Source: PALSA-129 sp050014595
GTDB taxonomy: Bacteria; Acidobacteriota; Terriglobia; Bryobacterales; Bryobacteraceae
Length of the DNA stretch: 64,000 nucleotides
Direction: 5' to 3'
Assembly (NCBI GenBank): GCA_050014595.1
Contig: JBEKDA010000001.1
Location: 186,001-250,000 of the forward strand
The notes beneath the pieces are model-generated. The model saw nothing but the letters and a program-made list of their open reading frames with translations. It made no database searches and was not told the DNA's origin. Positions 34,470 through 42,709 of this stretch are shown here, piece by piece. Position 1 is the stretch's first letter. Every line of letters begins with the position of its first letter. A program made the position numbers and the translations under genes.

Positions 34470-35480
34470 TCAGGCCGGCGCTTGCATCCCCAGCTTGGCG
34501 TACCAGGGCGTGGCCGGGCGAATCGCCTCGTTCACCGCGTTGATGTTGCGCACGCCTTCGCGCTGCAGCCACTCTTCGAGTCCCTTGGCGCCCTGTTTGG
34601 CGTACACCGGAATGCCTTCCTTCCAGGTGGCGCGCCCGCACAGCACGCCCGAATAATCCGTGCCGGCCTCCGCGGCCATTCTCAGCGATTCGGTGAATTG
34701 GGCGTTGCCCACGCCGGCGCTCAGATAAATGAACGGCCGCGAGGCCAGGGCCGCCGCCTCGCGGAAATGGCCGAGCGCTTCCTCGCGGGTGTAGGCCTTC
34801 TGTCCTCCGTAGACGCTGGAGCCTTCGACGAACTCGGCGTTCACCGGCACTTCCACCTTCAACACGTCCACGCGGTACCGCGGCTTGGAGAACTCCTGCA
34901 TGCTTTTCTTAACCACCGAGGGCTTGGCTTTGGCATACTCCAGCCCTTTCTCGTCACCGCCTTTCGGATCGTAGCCCACGAATTCCAGGAAGAAAGGGAT
35001 TTCCCAAGTTTCGCATTCCGCGCCGATGCGTTCCACAAAAGCATGCTTGATATCGTTGATGGCGGCCTCTTCATAGGGCGTGTAGTAGATGAGAATCTTG
35101 ACCGCGTCGGCGCCCCAATCGGCGATGCGTTTGGCGGAAACGTGCGGCAGCAGATCGGGGAGCCGGCCGGGCCGCGTGTTGTCGTAGCCGCTCAACTCAT
35201 ACGCCAGAAGGAGCCCGGCGTTGGAACTGCGCGCGTGGCTGGCCTCCAGGCCGAATTCCGGGTCGAGCAGAATGGCGCTGGCGTGCGGGGTCAGAACTTT
35301 CGTCACCACCGTCTTGAATTCGCCCATCATGGCGGGAGTGATCTCTTTGACACTCACGCCGCGCGCCGCGGCCAGGGATTTCTGCAAGCTGCCGCGTTGA
35401 TCCATGGCGGCCGCGGCAATGACGCCGCGTTGGTTGGCCAGCGCTTTCATGCGCTTCAATTTGCCTTCAGAAAGTTTCAT
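34470..35480 (-). CDS. Tagatose-1,6-bisphosphate aldolase-like (LacD family) enzyme
   Basis: 336 residues from the ATG at 35480 (MKLSEGKLKRMKALANQRG). Class I aldolase TIM barrel of the LacD type: IAAAAMDQRGSLQKSL at the N-terminus, ILLDPEFGLEA, ADAVKILIYYTP (the Lys of VKILIYY is the likely Schiff-base lysine), PFFLEFVGYDPKGGDEKGLEYAKAKP and FIYLSAGVGNAQFTESL. It cleaves tagatose bisphosphate or a related ketose phosphate. CATAAT lies 6 nt before the ATG, so the mRNA may be leaderless. It forms a plausible sugar-use group with the permease and the UxaA-like enzyme. Confidence 0.85.
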   Translation of the reverse strand: MKLSEGKLKRMKALANQRGVIAAAAMDQRGSLQKSLAAARGVSVKEITPAMMGEFKTVVTKVLTPHASAILLDPEFGLEASHARSSNAGLLLAYELSGYDNTRPGRLPDLLPHVSAKRIADWGADAVKILIYYTPYEEAAINDIKHAFVERIGAECETWEIPFFLEFVGYDPKGGDEKGLEYAKAKPSVVKKSMQEFSKPRYRVDVLKVEVPVNAEFVEGSSVYGGQKAYTREEALGHFREAAALASRPFIYLSAGVGNAQFTESLRMAAEAGTDYSGVLCGRATWKEGIPVYAKQGAKGLEEWLQREGVRNINAVNEAIRPATPWYAKLGMQAPA

Positions 35481-35486
35481 GGCAAC

Positions 35487-35492
35487 ATTATG
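35487..35492 (-). promoter_or_regulatory. -10 box (CATAAT) immediately upstream of the aldolase-like gene
   Basis: On the minus strand CATAAT is separated from the ATG at 35480 by 6 nt. A transcript starting 6-7 nt after the box would begin at the start codon. No Shine-Dalgarno is seen. Confidence 0.4.
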
Positions 35493-35586
35493 GCATGAGA
35501 CAATGAGGGCCATGCGGTTCGCTCGACACCCCGGCCGTGGTTTTCTGGTTCCGCCTCATGCCGCCGATTCTACCGCTTCATTTGTG

Positions 35587-35592
35587 TTGACA
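35587..35592 (+). promoter_or_regulatory. -35-like TTGACA of the higBA promoter
   Basis: A consensus TTGACA inside the small palindrome GTTGACAAC (35586-35594), 31 nt before the higB ATG. A matching -10 is weak (TACGGT at 17 bp spacing). HigA would be expected to bind hereabouts to repress the operon. Confidence 0.4.
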
Positions 35593-35623
35593 ACTGACAA
35601 GTGTTACTTTACGGTGTATCCTG

Positions 35624-35902
35624 ATGATTAGGAGCTTCAAGCATCGTGGCCTCAAACGGCTCTATGAACGCGGTGACCGCAGCGGGATACGTCCCGACCT
35701 GTTGGAGACGGTTGAACGAATCCTTACGGTTCTCGACACGGCCATCACACCGCAAGCTCTGGATATTCCCCGCTATCGCCTGCATCCACTCAAAGGCGAC
35801 TTGAAGGGGCTGTGGTCCGTGACGGTGCGGGCCAACTGGCGCATCATTTTCCGTTTTGAAGGAGCGGACGCGTTTGACGTTGAACTGATCGACTACCACT
35901 AG
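35624..35902 (+). CDS. higB: HigB-type (RelE superfamily) mRNA interferase toxin
   Basis: 92 residues, the normal HigB length. It begins MIRSFKHRGLKRLYERGDRSGIRP and has the HigB blocks LDIPRYRLHPLKGDLKGLWSV and NWRIIFRFEGADAFDVELIDYH. HigB toxins cut mRNA on the ribosome. The toxin-first order with the HTH antitoxin 17 nt downstream is characteristic of higBA. Confidence 0.93.
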   Translation: MIRSFKHRGLKRLYERGDRSGIRPDLLETVERILTVLDTAITPQALDIPRYRLHPLKGDLKGLWSVTVRANWRIIFRFEGADAFDVELIDYH

Positions 35903-35919
35903 AGAAGGGGAAAACCGCC

Positions 35920-36225
35920 ATGCCCATGAAAAACCCCGTACATCCGGGTCGCATCGTCCGGCATGATTGCCTTGAGCCGTTGGGCCTGTCTGTAACCGCG
36001 GGCGCAAAGGTCCTCGGCGTCACCCGGCAAGCACTTAACAATGTCGTCAACGGAAAGTCTGGTATCAGCCCGGAGATGGCTATCCGGCTAACGAAGGCAT
36101 TCGGTAGCACGGAGGAAACGTGGTTGCGGATGCAAGTTGCCTATGATCTCGCGGCAGCCCGCAAGAACGAAGGCAAAATCAAGGTCCGCCGCCAACCCGT
36201 GCCGCAAGAATTGCACGTGCAGTAA
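35920..36225 (+). CDS. higA: HigA-type antitoxin (XRE helix-turn-helix)
   Basis: 101 residues. NPVHPGRIVRHDCLEPLGLSVTAGAKVLGV, then TRQALNNVVNGKSGISPEMAIRLTKAFG, is the classic HigA/VapI HTH, ending with TEETWLRMQVAYDLA. It neutralises HigB and represses the operon. A gaagggg ribosome site precedes it. The C-terminal tail (KIKVRRQPVPQELHVQ) is basic. Confidence 0.93.
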   Translation: MPMKNPVHPGRIVRHDCLEPLGLSVTAGAKVLGVTRQALNNVVNGKSGISPEMAIRLTKAFGSTEETWLRMQVAYDLAAARKNEGKIKVRRQPVPQELHVQ

Positions 36226-36331
36226 GAACTCTGCGGTGGGACCGTTGAGCGGGCTTGACAGCCTGTTCCGGGCAAGCTAAACGCATGCCACGGGAACCCA
36301 CTCCCTCACGGTCGTGGCTCGCATCGGGACC
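36226..36331. repeat. Spacer with one copy of the AGGGAG/CGACCGT repeat core
   Basis: CTCCCTCACGGTCGTGGCTC at 36301-36320 is the reverse complement of the GAGCC(g)CGACCGTGAGGGAG core found at 50051-50084, 51690-51725 and 61985-62017. It lies just after the stop codon of the propeller gene (read on the minus strand). Confidence 0.55.
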
Positions 36332-38083
36332 CTACCGGAAATTGTCCACAATCACCAGGTTGGTCTGGCTCTGGTCCACGCGGGGATAGAGGACGGTTTT
36401 GCCGTCGGGCGAAACCGAGAATGTCGACGATCCAGTGTGGTCCGAATTCTTGATGTGAAATACCACTTCGCTACGCCTGGCGGCGAAATCGAAAAACGAA
36501 ACCGCCATGCCGCGGGCGGCGCGATCGAGTTCCAGGTAATAAACGCCGTCATGGACGGGCTGAATGGTGGTGGACCATGTGAGGTCGTGTTCTGGGATGA
36601 TGGCTTCTTCCTCTTCACCGCCGGCTACGGGGACGCGCCAGAAGGTGCGGCGATCGCGAAAGTAGATATACTTGCCGTCGGCCGACTCCACCGGCTGCGC
36701 TGCGCCAAACCGCTTCGAGAGCTGTACCGGGCTGCCGCCATTGAGCGAGGCCTTCCAGATCTGGCCGCGCGTCGACTGGAAGTAAATGGTCTTGCCGTCG
36801 TGTGAAAAGGAGCCGTTGATGGCGTCCATCTGCACGTTCGTGGGTTTGCTCGCGGCCACGGCCGGCAGCGTGTAGAGTTCGATGCCGCGATCGCCGGAGG
36901 CGTCGAAGATCAGCAGGTTGCCGTCAGGCGACCAGCGCACGCGCGCGAGGTCCGGCCCATTGAGATGGGTCATCTGGACGCGGTTGTTGCCATCGGCGTC
37001 GCAGAGCCAGATTTCGTCGTGGCCGGTCTGGTCGGAGATGTCGGCAATCTTTTTGCCGTCGGGCGAATAGCGGGGGCAGGATTCACGGCCGGTGGAGCGG
37101 ATGACGGGGTGGTCCTCGCCGGCGGCGTCGCGCTTGCCCAACGCGCCGCACCAGATGGAGGAGACGGTGGGGCTCACGGTATACACCAGGCGGTTGCCGG
37201 CGGGCGCGGCCGTGACGTAAGAAGCGTCGCGGCCCGCCAGGATGAGGTCGCGAGGGCTGCCGCCATAAGCCGGCACGCGCCAGACTTTCCAACCGCCGGC
37301 GCGGTCGCCGGTGTACATGAGGTCCTGGCCGTCGCGCGTCCAGGTGATGCCGCGAATGGCGTGGTCGTCGAAAGTGAGGCGGCGCGGATTGGCGCCGGTG
37401 AGGTCGCAGAGAAAAATATCGGCGCCGCCGGAGACGGTGCCGCGGACGAAAGCGATGGTGTTGCCGTCGGGCGATACCACGGGCGTGGAATCGCCGTCGG
37501 TGCCGGCGGGCGGATGGGTAATGGGGCGGATGGCGCCGGTATCGAGAGTCAGGATGGCGAGCGAGGCGGGCTGCTTGTCGGCGGTTTCGACCACCACCAG
37601 CGAGCGGCCGTCGTGCATCCAGGAAACCGCCGGGAAGGGCTGCGTTTCGTCGCCGGGAGCGGCGCATCCCGGGAATTTGCGTTCATCGGCGGGCGATGCG
37701 GTGGAGATCACCACGCAAGCCGCGCCCTGGTCTTCCACGCGCACGAAGGCGATACGGGCGCCGTCGGGCGACCAGGCAGGGCTGACGTCGTTACCCGCCG
37801 AGCGAGTCAACTGCAACGGCTCGCCCTTGGGCACGCCGCGCATCATCACATGAAACACGTCGTCCTTCGAGGACGTGCCCCGGGCGCTGTAGGCCAGCCG
37901 CGCGCCGTCCGGCGAGAAGACCGGATAGGCCTTGGCGCCGGGCTCGTTCGAGATCTCAACGGACTTGGGCACGGCCGAAGGTCCGGTGGCCAGGCGCCCC
38001 AACAGCGTAACCACCGCGCCCACCGAGCAGAGGCACAGCGCCAGAAGAACCGCCGGTCGGCGGAAGAAAGTGCCGGATGGCAT
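36332..38083 (-). CDS. TolB-like PD40 beta-propeller protein with N-terminal membrane anchor
   Basis: 583 residues from the ATG at 38083. A TM helix (VLLALCLCSVGAVVTLLG) lies at about 13-30. From 50 on there are at least eight PD40 repeats (YPVFSPDGARLAYSA, SPAWSPDGARIAFVR, STPVVSPDGNTIAFVR, CPRYSPDGKKIADIS, RVRWSPDGNLLIF). In Solibacter relatives similar propellers are often fused to a CadC-like winged helix or Ser/Thr kinase; here neither is present. GATAAT lies 7 nt before the ATG. The function is unknown; the propeller is probably extracytoplasmic. Confidence 0.82.
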   Translation of the reverse strand: MPSGTFFRRPAVLLALCLCSVGAVVTLLGRLATGPSAVPKSVEISNEPGAKAYPVFSPDGARLAYSARGTSSKDDVFHVMMRGVPKGEPLQLTRSAGNDVSPAWSPDGARIAFVRVEDQGAACVVISTASPADERKFPGCAAPGDETQPFPAVSWMHDGRSLVVVETADKQPASLAILTLDTGAIRPITHPPAGTDGDSTPVVSPDGNTIAFVRGTVSGGADIFLCDLTGANPRRLTFDDHAIRGITWTRDGQDLMYTGDRAGGWKVWRVPAYGGSPRDLILAGRDASYVTAAPAGNRLVYTVSPTVSSIWCGALGKRDAAGEDHPVIRSTGRESCPRYSPDGKKIADISDQTGHDEIWLCDADGNNRVQMTHLNGPDLARVRWSPDGNLLIFDASGDRGIELYTLPAVAASKPTNVQMDAINGSFSHDGKTIYFQSTRGQIWKASLNGGSPVQLSKRFGAAQPVESADGKYIYFRDRRTFWRVPVAGGEEEEAIIPEHDLTWSTTIQPVHDGVYYLELDRAARGMAVSFFDFAARRSEVVFHIKNSDHTGSSTFSVSPDGKTVLYPRVDQSQTNLVIVDNFR

Positions 38084-38089
38084 AAGCTG

Positions 38090-38096
38090 TATTATC
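38090..38096. promoter_or_regulatory. Symmetric -10 box between the propeller and DUF3108 genes
   Basis: TATTATC reads as GATAAT on the minus strand, 7 nt before the propeller ATG, and as TATTAT on the plus strand, upstream of the DUF3108 gene (leader of about 90 nt). Confidence 0.4.
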
Positions 38097-38192
38097 TCAA
38101 CACCGGGACGCACAAACCGGGCGAAATGTTCCGGCACGATTTGCGCGGCCGATTTGCGTCACCCCGGCCCCATCTGCGACACTGACCTTTTC

Positions 38193-38927
38193 ATGACATC
38201 GAAGCCGCTCTGGGCGCTCCTGGTCTGTCTGTCTCCGGCACTGGCACAGAATAACGGCCTTCCCGACAAGGAAACGCTCTACTACAACGTCGAATGGCGG
38301 CTGATTACGGCCGGAAAAGCCAAGATTCAATGGCTCTCGGTTCCCAATAGCGGGTGGCAGGTGAACCTGCACCTGGAATCCACCGGGTTGGTTTCCAAAC
38401 TCTATAAGGTAGACGACGATTACAGCGCCAATCTCACCCAGGGCATTTGCGCCCAACTGGCGCAGATGAGCACGCACGAAGGCAGCCGCGACCGCGAAAC
38501 CAAGATCACCTTCGACTACGCCGGCCACAAGGCCGACTACCTGGAGCGGGACCGCGCCAAGAATGCCGTGTTTCTGGCCCGCGAGACCGAGATACCGGCT
38601 TGCACCCACGAGATCGCGGGCGGCCTGTATTTCCTGCGGACGTTGTCTCTGGAGCCCGGCCAGAGTACGCAAATTCCGGTGACCGATGGCAAAAAGAGTG
38701 TGCTGGCGAAAGTGGAAGCCCAGCAACGCGAAGACATCAAGACGCCCGAAGGCGTTTTCAAAACGATACGATATGAGGCTTACCTGTTCGACAACGTCCT
38801 GTATCGCCGCTCCGCGCGCCTTTACATCTGGCTGACCGACGATCGCCGCAAGCTGCCCGTGCAGATCCGCGTGCGGCTGCAATTCGCCATCGGCTCCATC
38901 ACGTTACAACTGGAAAAACACGAGTAG
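38193..38927 (+). CDS. DUF3108 family secreted protein
   Basis: 244 residues with a signal peptide (MTSKPLWALLVCLSPALAQ). The body follows DUF3108: ETLYYNVEWRLITAGKAKIQWL, then FDYAGHKADYLERDRAKNAVFL, GGLYFLRTLSLEPGQS, TIRYEAYLFDNVLYRRSARLYIWLTDDRRKLPVQIRVRL. The domain is a periplasmic beta-rich fold of unknown function found widely in Gram-negatives. It reads divergently from the TolB-like gene and is followed 64 nt later by the orphan permease. Confidence 0.85.
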   Translation: MTSKPLWALLVCLSPALAQNNGLPDKETLYYNVEWRLITAGKAKIQWLSVPNSGWQVNLHLESTGLVSKLYKVDDDYSANLTQGICAQLAQMSTHEGSRDRETKITFDYAGHKADYLERDRAKNAVFLARETEIPACTHEIAGGLYFLRTLSLEPGQSTQIPVTDGKKSVLAKVEAQQREDIKTPEGVFKTIRYEAYLFDNVLYRRSARLYIWLTDDRRKLPVQIRVRLQFAIGSITLQLEKHE

Positions 38928-38991
38928 GCCAGGCTTTAATCTGCAACATATCGTCTCCAGTTTTCGTAATGGGTAGAGACCGGGGTACCCC

Positions 38992-41418
38992 ATGACTCTA
39001 TGGAACGACGTCCGCTACGGTGCGCGCATGTTATGGAAGTCGCCGGGCTTCTCGCTCACCGCCATCGTCACGCTGGCTCTGGGAATCGGCGCGACCACCG
39101 CGGTTTATAGCTCCGCCGATGCGCTGCTGTGGAAGCCCATACCGCTGCCGCATCTGGAAACCATGGTGATCCTGGGGCAGCGCGTGGACAATCCTAACGA
39201 ATTCGACTTCGCCGCACCGGCCGATATCGAGGACGTCCGGCGGCAGAGCGGGACCCTCGAGAGCATGGCGAGTTGGGAATACGGGCTGGCCAACATCGTC
39301 AGCACGGGAGGCGAACCGGAGCGCGCGGAGCAGGCCCTGGTCAACGCGAATTTTTTCGACGTGATGCAGGTGCAGCCGGCGCTGGGGCGCGCGTTTCAAG
39401 CGGGCGAAGACCAGCCGGGCCGCGAGCGCGAAGTGATCTTCAGCGACGCCCTGTGGGGCAACCGTTTCGCGGGCGATCCCCACATTCTCGGCAAGACCAT
39501 CCGGCTGGACGATCAGAATTGCACGGTGATCGGGGTAATGCCTCCCAAGTTTGCTTTCCCGCTGGGCACGGACCTGTGGACGCCCATGGCGCCAACGCCC
39601 GCACAGCGCACTTCGCGGAGCTCACAGTCGATCGTAACCGTAGCGCGGCTCAAGCCGGGCCGCACGGTGGAGCAGGCGCAAGCGGAACTGGAAGGCATTG
39701 CCAATCGGTTGAAGCAAGCCTACCCGGACACCAACAAGAATCGCCATTTCGCGGTGTGGCCGGCGCACCGGTTTATCGTGGATCGGGAAACCAACGAGTA
39801 TCTGATCATGATGCTGGCCTCGGTCTGCTTCGTGCTGCTGATCGCGTGCGTCAACGTGGCGAACCTGCAGTTCGCGCGCGCCACCGGACGGTTGCGCGAG
39901 GTGGCCGTGCGAACCGCATTGGGGGCGGGACGCGGGCGCATCGTGACGCAACTGGTGACGGAGAGCGTTCTGCTGGCGCTGGCGGGAGCGGCCCTGGGAC
40001 TGCTAGTGGCGAACTGGGGAATCGGCCTGATTCGCGCCGGGATGCCGCCGGAGATCGAACGCTACATTGTGGGATGGAAGGACATTCGTCTGGATGGGCG
40101 GGCGCTGGGTTTCACGCTGGCGGCGGCGGTGGCCAGCGGCATTCTGGCCGGCCTGGCGCCGGCGTGGCAGAATTCGCGGCCCAACCTGACCGATGCGCTG
40201 AAGGAAGGCGGCCGCGGCGGGTCTGGTACGCGCGCGCATCACCGCTTGCGCAGCGTTCTGGTGGCGGCAGAGATGGCGCTGGCGGTGGTGCTGCTGGTGG
40301 GCGCCGGCCTGATGATGCGCGGCTTCCATACCCTGATGATCTCCGGCGAAAACCTGGAGCCAAACAGCCTGTTGACCATGCGATTGGGACTGACCGATAC
40401 GAAATACCACGAACCCTATCAAATGGCCGGTTTCTACCATGAGGTACTTCGCCGGGTGGAGGCGATCCCCGGAGTGCGCTCGGCGGTAGCCGTGACATCG
40501 CTGCCGTATTCCAATCATTCCACCAACCGTCTCTTCACCATCGAAGGCCGCGCGGAGGAACCGGGGAATGCGCCGGTCGGGATGTACCAACTGACCAGCG
40601 CGAAGTACTTCGACACGTTTCACGCCGTCTTGCGCGCGGGACGGCTGTTGACCGAGGCCGACGGGCCGGATGCGCCGCGCGTGGCGGTGATCAACCAGAG
40701 CCTGGCAGACCGCTGGTGGAAGAACGAATCTCCCGTCGGCCATCGCGTGAAGATGGGCAAGGCGGATTCCAAAGAAGGGTGGATGACGAGTGCAGGTGTG
40801 GTGGCAGATGTCGTGCATAACGCCTACGACCGGGAACCGCGGCGCATGATATTTCTTCCCTACCAGCAGGCGCCGGGACTGTGGATGGACGTCGGAGTGC
40901 GGACGGCGGGCGACCCGCTGCAACTGGCCCCGGCGGTGACGGCGGCCATCCGCTCGATCGACCCGGAGCTACCCATCAGCAACATGCAGACGCTCGAGAA
41001 ATCGCTGCACGACCAGGCCATCGGGCTGAACTACGTGGAAGTCTTCATGGGAATTTTCGGCATGCTGGCCCTGGTATTGGCGTCGGTGGGGGTCTATGGC
41101 GTGATGTCGTACATGGTGTCGGAGCAGACTCGCGACATCGGAATCCGCATGGCGCTGGGAGCGCCGCGTGGCGGAGTGCTGCGGATGTTATTCCTGCGCG
41201 GCATGACGACCGCCGCAACGGGCCTGGCGGTGGGGATTCCCCTGGCGTATTTGCTCGCCCGCTATGCGCAAGACCTGATCTACGGCATCACGGCGAGCGA
41301 CCCGGCTACGTTTGTCGGAATCCCGCTGGCGTTGCTCGGCGCGATGGCGCTCGCGATCTATCTCCCGGCGCGGCGGGCGATGCGCATCGACCCGATTGTA
41401 GCTTTGCGGTACGAATAA
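38992..41418 (+). CDS. Orphan duplicated FtsX/MacB-type ABC permease (ADOP family)
   Basis: 808 residues with the internal duplication typical of acidobacterial orphan permeases. TM at about 20-40 (GFSLTAIVTLALGIGATTAV), MacB_PCD periplasmic domain, FtsX 4-TM block (about 265-400: LIACVNVANLQFARATGRLREVAVRTALGAGRGRI), second TM (LRSVLVAAEMALAVVLLVGAG), second PCD, and final FtsX block (FGMLALVLASVGVYGVMSYMVSEQTRDIGIRMALGAPRG). No ATPase or membrane-fusion gene is adjacent. MacB relatives drive extrusion mechanically. For orphans the ATPase partner is unknown. Confidence 0.92.
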   Translation: MTLWNDVRYGARMLWKSPGFSLTAIVTLALGIGATTAVYSSADALLWKPIPLPHLETMVILGQRVDNPNEFDFAAPADIEDVRRQSGTLESMASWEYGLANIVSTGGEPERAEQALVNANFFDVMQVQPALGRAFQAGEDQPGREREVIFSDALWGNRFAGDPHILGKTIRLDDQNCTVIGVMPPKFAFPLGTDLWTPMAPTPAQRTSRSSQSIVTVARLKPGRTVEQAQAELEGIANRLKQAYPDTNKNRHFAVWPAHRFIVDRETNEYLIMMLASVCFVLLIACVNVANLQFARATGRLREVAVRTALGAGRGRIVTQLVTESVLLALAGAALGLLVANWGIGLIRAGMPPEIERYIVGWKDIRLDGRALGFTLAAAVASGILAGLAPAWQNSRPNLTDALKEGGRGGSGTRAHHRLRSVLVAAEMALAVVLLVGAGLMMRGFHTLMISGENLEPNSLLTMRLGLTDTKYHEPYQMAGFYHEVLRRVEAIPGVRSAVAVTSLPYSNHSTNRLFTIEGRAEEPGNAPVGMYQLTSAKYFDTFHAVLRAGRLLTEADGPDAPRVAVINQSLADRWWKNESPVGHRVKMGKADSKEGWMTSAGVVADVVHNAYDREPRRMIFLPYQQAPGLWMDVGVRTAGDPLQLAPAVTAAIRSIDPELPISNMQTLEKSLHDQAIGLNYVEVFMGIFGMLALVLASVGVYGVMSYMVSEQTRDIGIRMALGAPRGGVLRMLFLRGMTTAATGLAVGIPLAYLLARYAQDLIYGITASDPATFVGIPLALLGAMALAIYLPARRAMRIDPIVALRYE

Positions 41419-41615
41419 CTTGTAGGACGGGCCTCCTGGCCTGTCAGACTTGATTTGCGGCACCGGCGGTCTCTGCCGCCGGTTCGCGTGTCCCGAAGAA
41501 TGGCGAAGGTCAAGCACGCCCAAAACACCGGCGGCAAGACCGCCGGCGCTACCAGGGATCGCCGAGTGCGCCTTCGGCGCGCCGACCGGCCGGGAGGCCG
41601 GTCCCACTGCGGCTG
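41419..41615. repeat. Hairpin-repeat cluster including CCGGCGG copy C
   Basis: Five hairpins in under 200 bp: GACGGGCCTCCTGGCCTGTC (41428-41447), ACCGGCGGTCTCTGCCGCCG (from 41462), ACACCGGCGGCAAGACCGCC (from 41525), GTGCGCCTTCGGCGCGCC (from 41566) and GACCGGCCGGGAGGCCGGTC (41582-41601). The third is nearly identical to copies at 2832-2872 and 4242-4281. The cluster separates two convergent transcription units and may also stop transcription. Confidence 0.65.
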
Positions 41616-42263
41616 CTACTTGTCGGTGCCTTTTTTCTCGCCAGGCCGGTACAACGTGGGCGCCTTCTTTTGTTTTTGCTCGTCTGCGGCGCGTTTCTCC
41701 TCGGCCTTCTGGTCCGCGGCCTGCTTGGCTTCCCGTTCCACTGGGCTCATGGATTCCATGCGTTCCTGCTTTTCCTTTTCCACCCGCGACTTCACCTCTT
41801 CGGTGCGCTTGCCGAGGTCTTCCTGGGCGGCGTCGAGGCTGTCGGTAGTGGTTTCGATGGCCTGTTGCAGGACGAAATCGTAACGATCCAGATCTTTCGG
41901 CTGGCTGTCTTGAAATTTCTGGAGGAGCGGCAGCATATCCTTTTCGATGCCCGCCACGGCGCCGAGGCCGGCCTGCACGTCGACGTGTCTGGCGATGGCG
42001 TCGTCGGCCACGGTATCAATGGCGTCCAGGATCTTGCAGTATTCTTCCAGCACGTCGTGGATCATGACGGAACGGCCGGGCTTGTCTTTGCCGAGGAGGT
42101 TCTTGACCAGATCGATGCGGACCTTGGAGAAATCGGCGTAGAGCTTGAGGCGCAGGTTGGGTTCCTGGGCGTTGCGGATCTGTTCCACTTCGCCGCTGTT
42201 GAGGAAGTCGCGCTGCGGCGCGGCCGGCGCCGCCAGCATCAGGCACAGCATCAGGAGCTTCAT
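41616..42263 (-). CDS. Secreted helical protein with charged C-terminal coiled coil
   Basis: 215 residues with a signal peptide (MKLLMLCLMLAAPAAPQ). The middle is helical (KLYADFSKVRIDLVKNLL, HDVLEEYCKILDAIDTVAD). Residues about 140-205 are a long Lys/Glu-rich coiled coil (KRTEEVKSRVEKEKQERMES, QAADQKAEEKRAADEQKQKK). I recognise no named family. It is third in an operon; its ATG overlaps the previous stop (ATGA, 42260-42263). The products of all three genes are probably periplasmic and may act together. Confidence 0.6.
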   Translation of the reverse strand: MKLLMLCLMLAAPAAPQRDFLNSGEVEQIRNAQEPNLRLKLYADFSKVRIDLVKNLLGKDKPGRSVMIHDVLEEYCKILDAIDTVADDAIARHVDVQAGLGAVAGIEKDMLPLLQKFQDSQPKDLDRYDFVLQQAIETTTDSLDAAQEDLGKRTEEVKSRVEKEKQERMESMSPVEREAKQAADQKAEEKRAADEQKQKKAPTLYRPGEKKGTDK

Positions 42264-42709
42264 TTTTTCTTCTTCCGGCCTTCCATCACGCCCATCAGAA
42301 GATCGTCATGCACTTTCTGGACGTCGGCCTTGACCGCGTCGAGCATGGAGCGGTCGCTGTAACTCATCTGTTCCTGGAACGATTCGAGCCGGCGCGAGAG
42401 ATCGCGCGTGGCGATTTCGGCTTTCTTGAACCAGGAACTGTTGCGCGGATTCTTGCCGCTCCGGACCAGGGAATCGTAAGCCAGGTCGACGGACTCCTGG
42501 ATTTCGGCGGCGTCTTTGGCGGTGAGATCGGAATCGTTCTTGTCGTACGCCTCGCGGGCCGCCTTGAGCGCCGCGGCGGCGTTCTCCAGGGCCAGGCCGG
42601 AACGCTTTTCCAGGTTGGGCTCGGCCATGGCGCGCTTGAGGTCCGCGCGCACAACGCCAACTGGAACCAGGAGCAACGCCAGGGCGGCCGGCAGGAAACC
42701 AATTCGCAT
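42260..42709 (-). CDS. Small secreted helical protein
   Basis: 149 residues from the ATG at 42709, with a signal peptide (MRIGFLPAALALLLVPVGVVRA). The rest is predicted all-helical: EPNLEKRSGLALENAAAALKA, TAKDAAEIQESVDLAYDSL, ATRDLSRRLESFQEQM. It ends KVHDDLLMGVMEGRKKKK. No family is recognised. Its start overlaps the TPR gene stop by one base (TGATG) and its stop overlaps the next gene (ATGA). The coupling suggests fixed stoichiometry with both neighbours. Confidence 0.6.
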   Translation of the reverse strand: MRIGFLPAALALLLVPVGVVRADLKRAMAEPNLEKRSGLALENAAAALKAAREAYDKNDSDLTAKDAAEIQESVDLAYDSLVRSGKNPRNSSWFKKAEIATRDLSRRLESFQEQMSYSDRSMLDAVKADVQKVHDDLLMGVMEGRKKKK

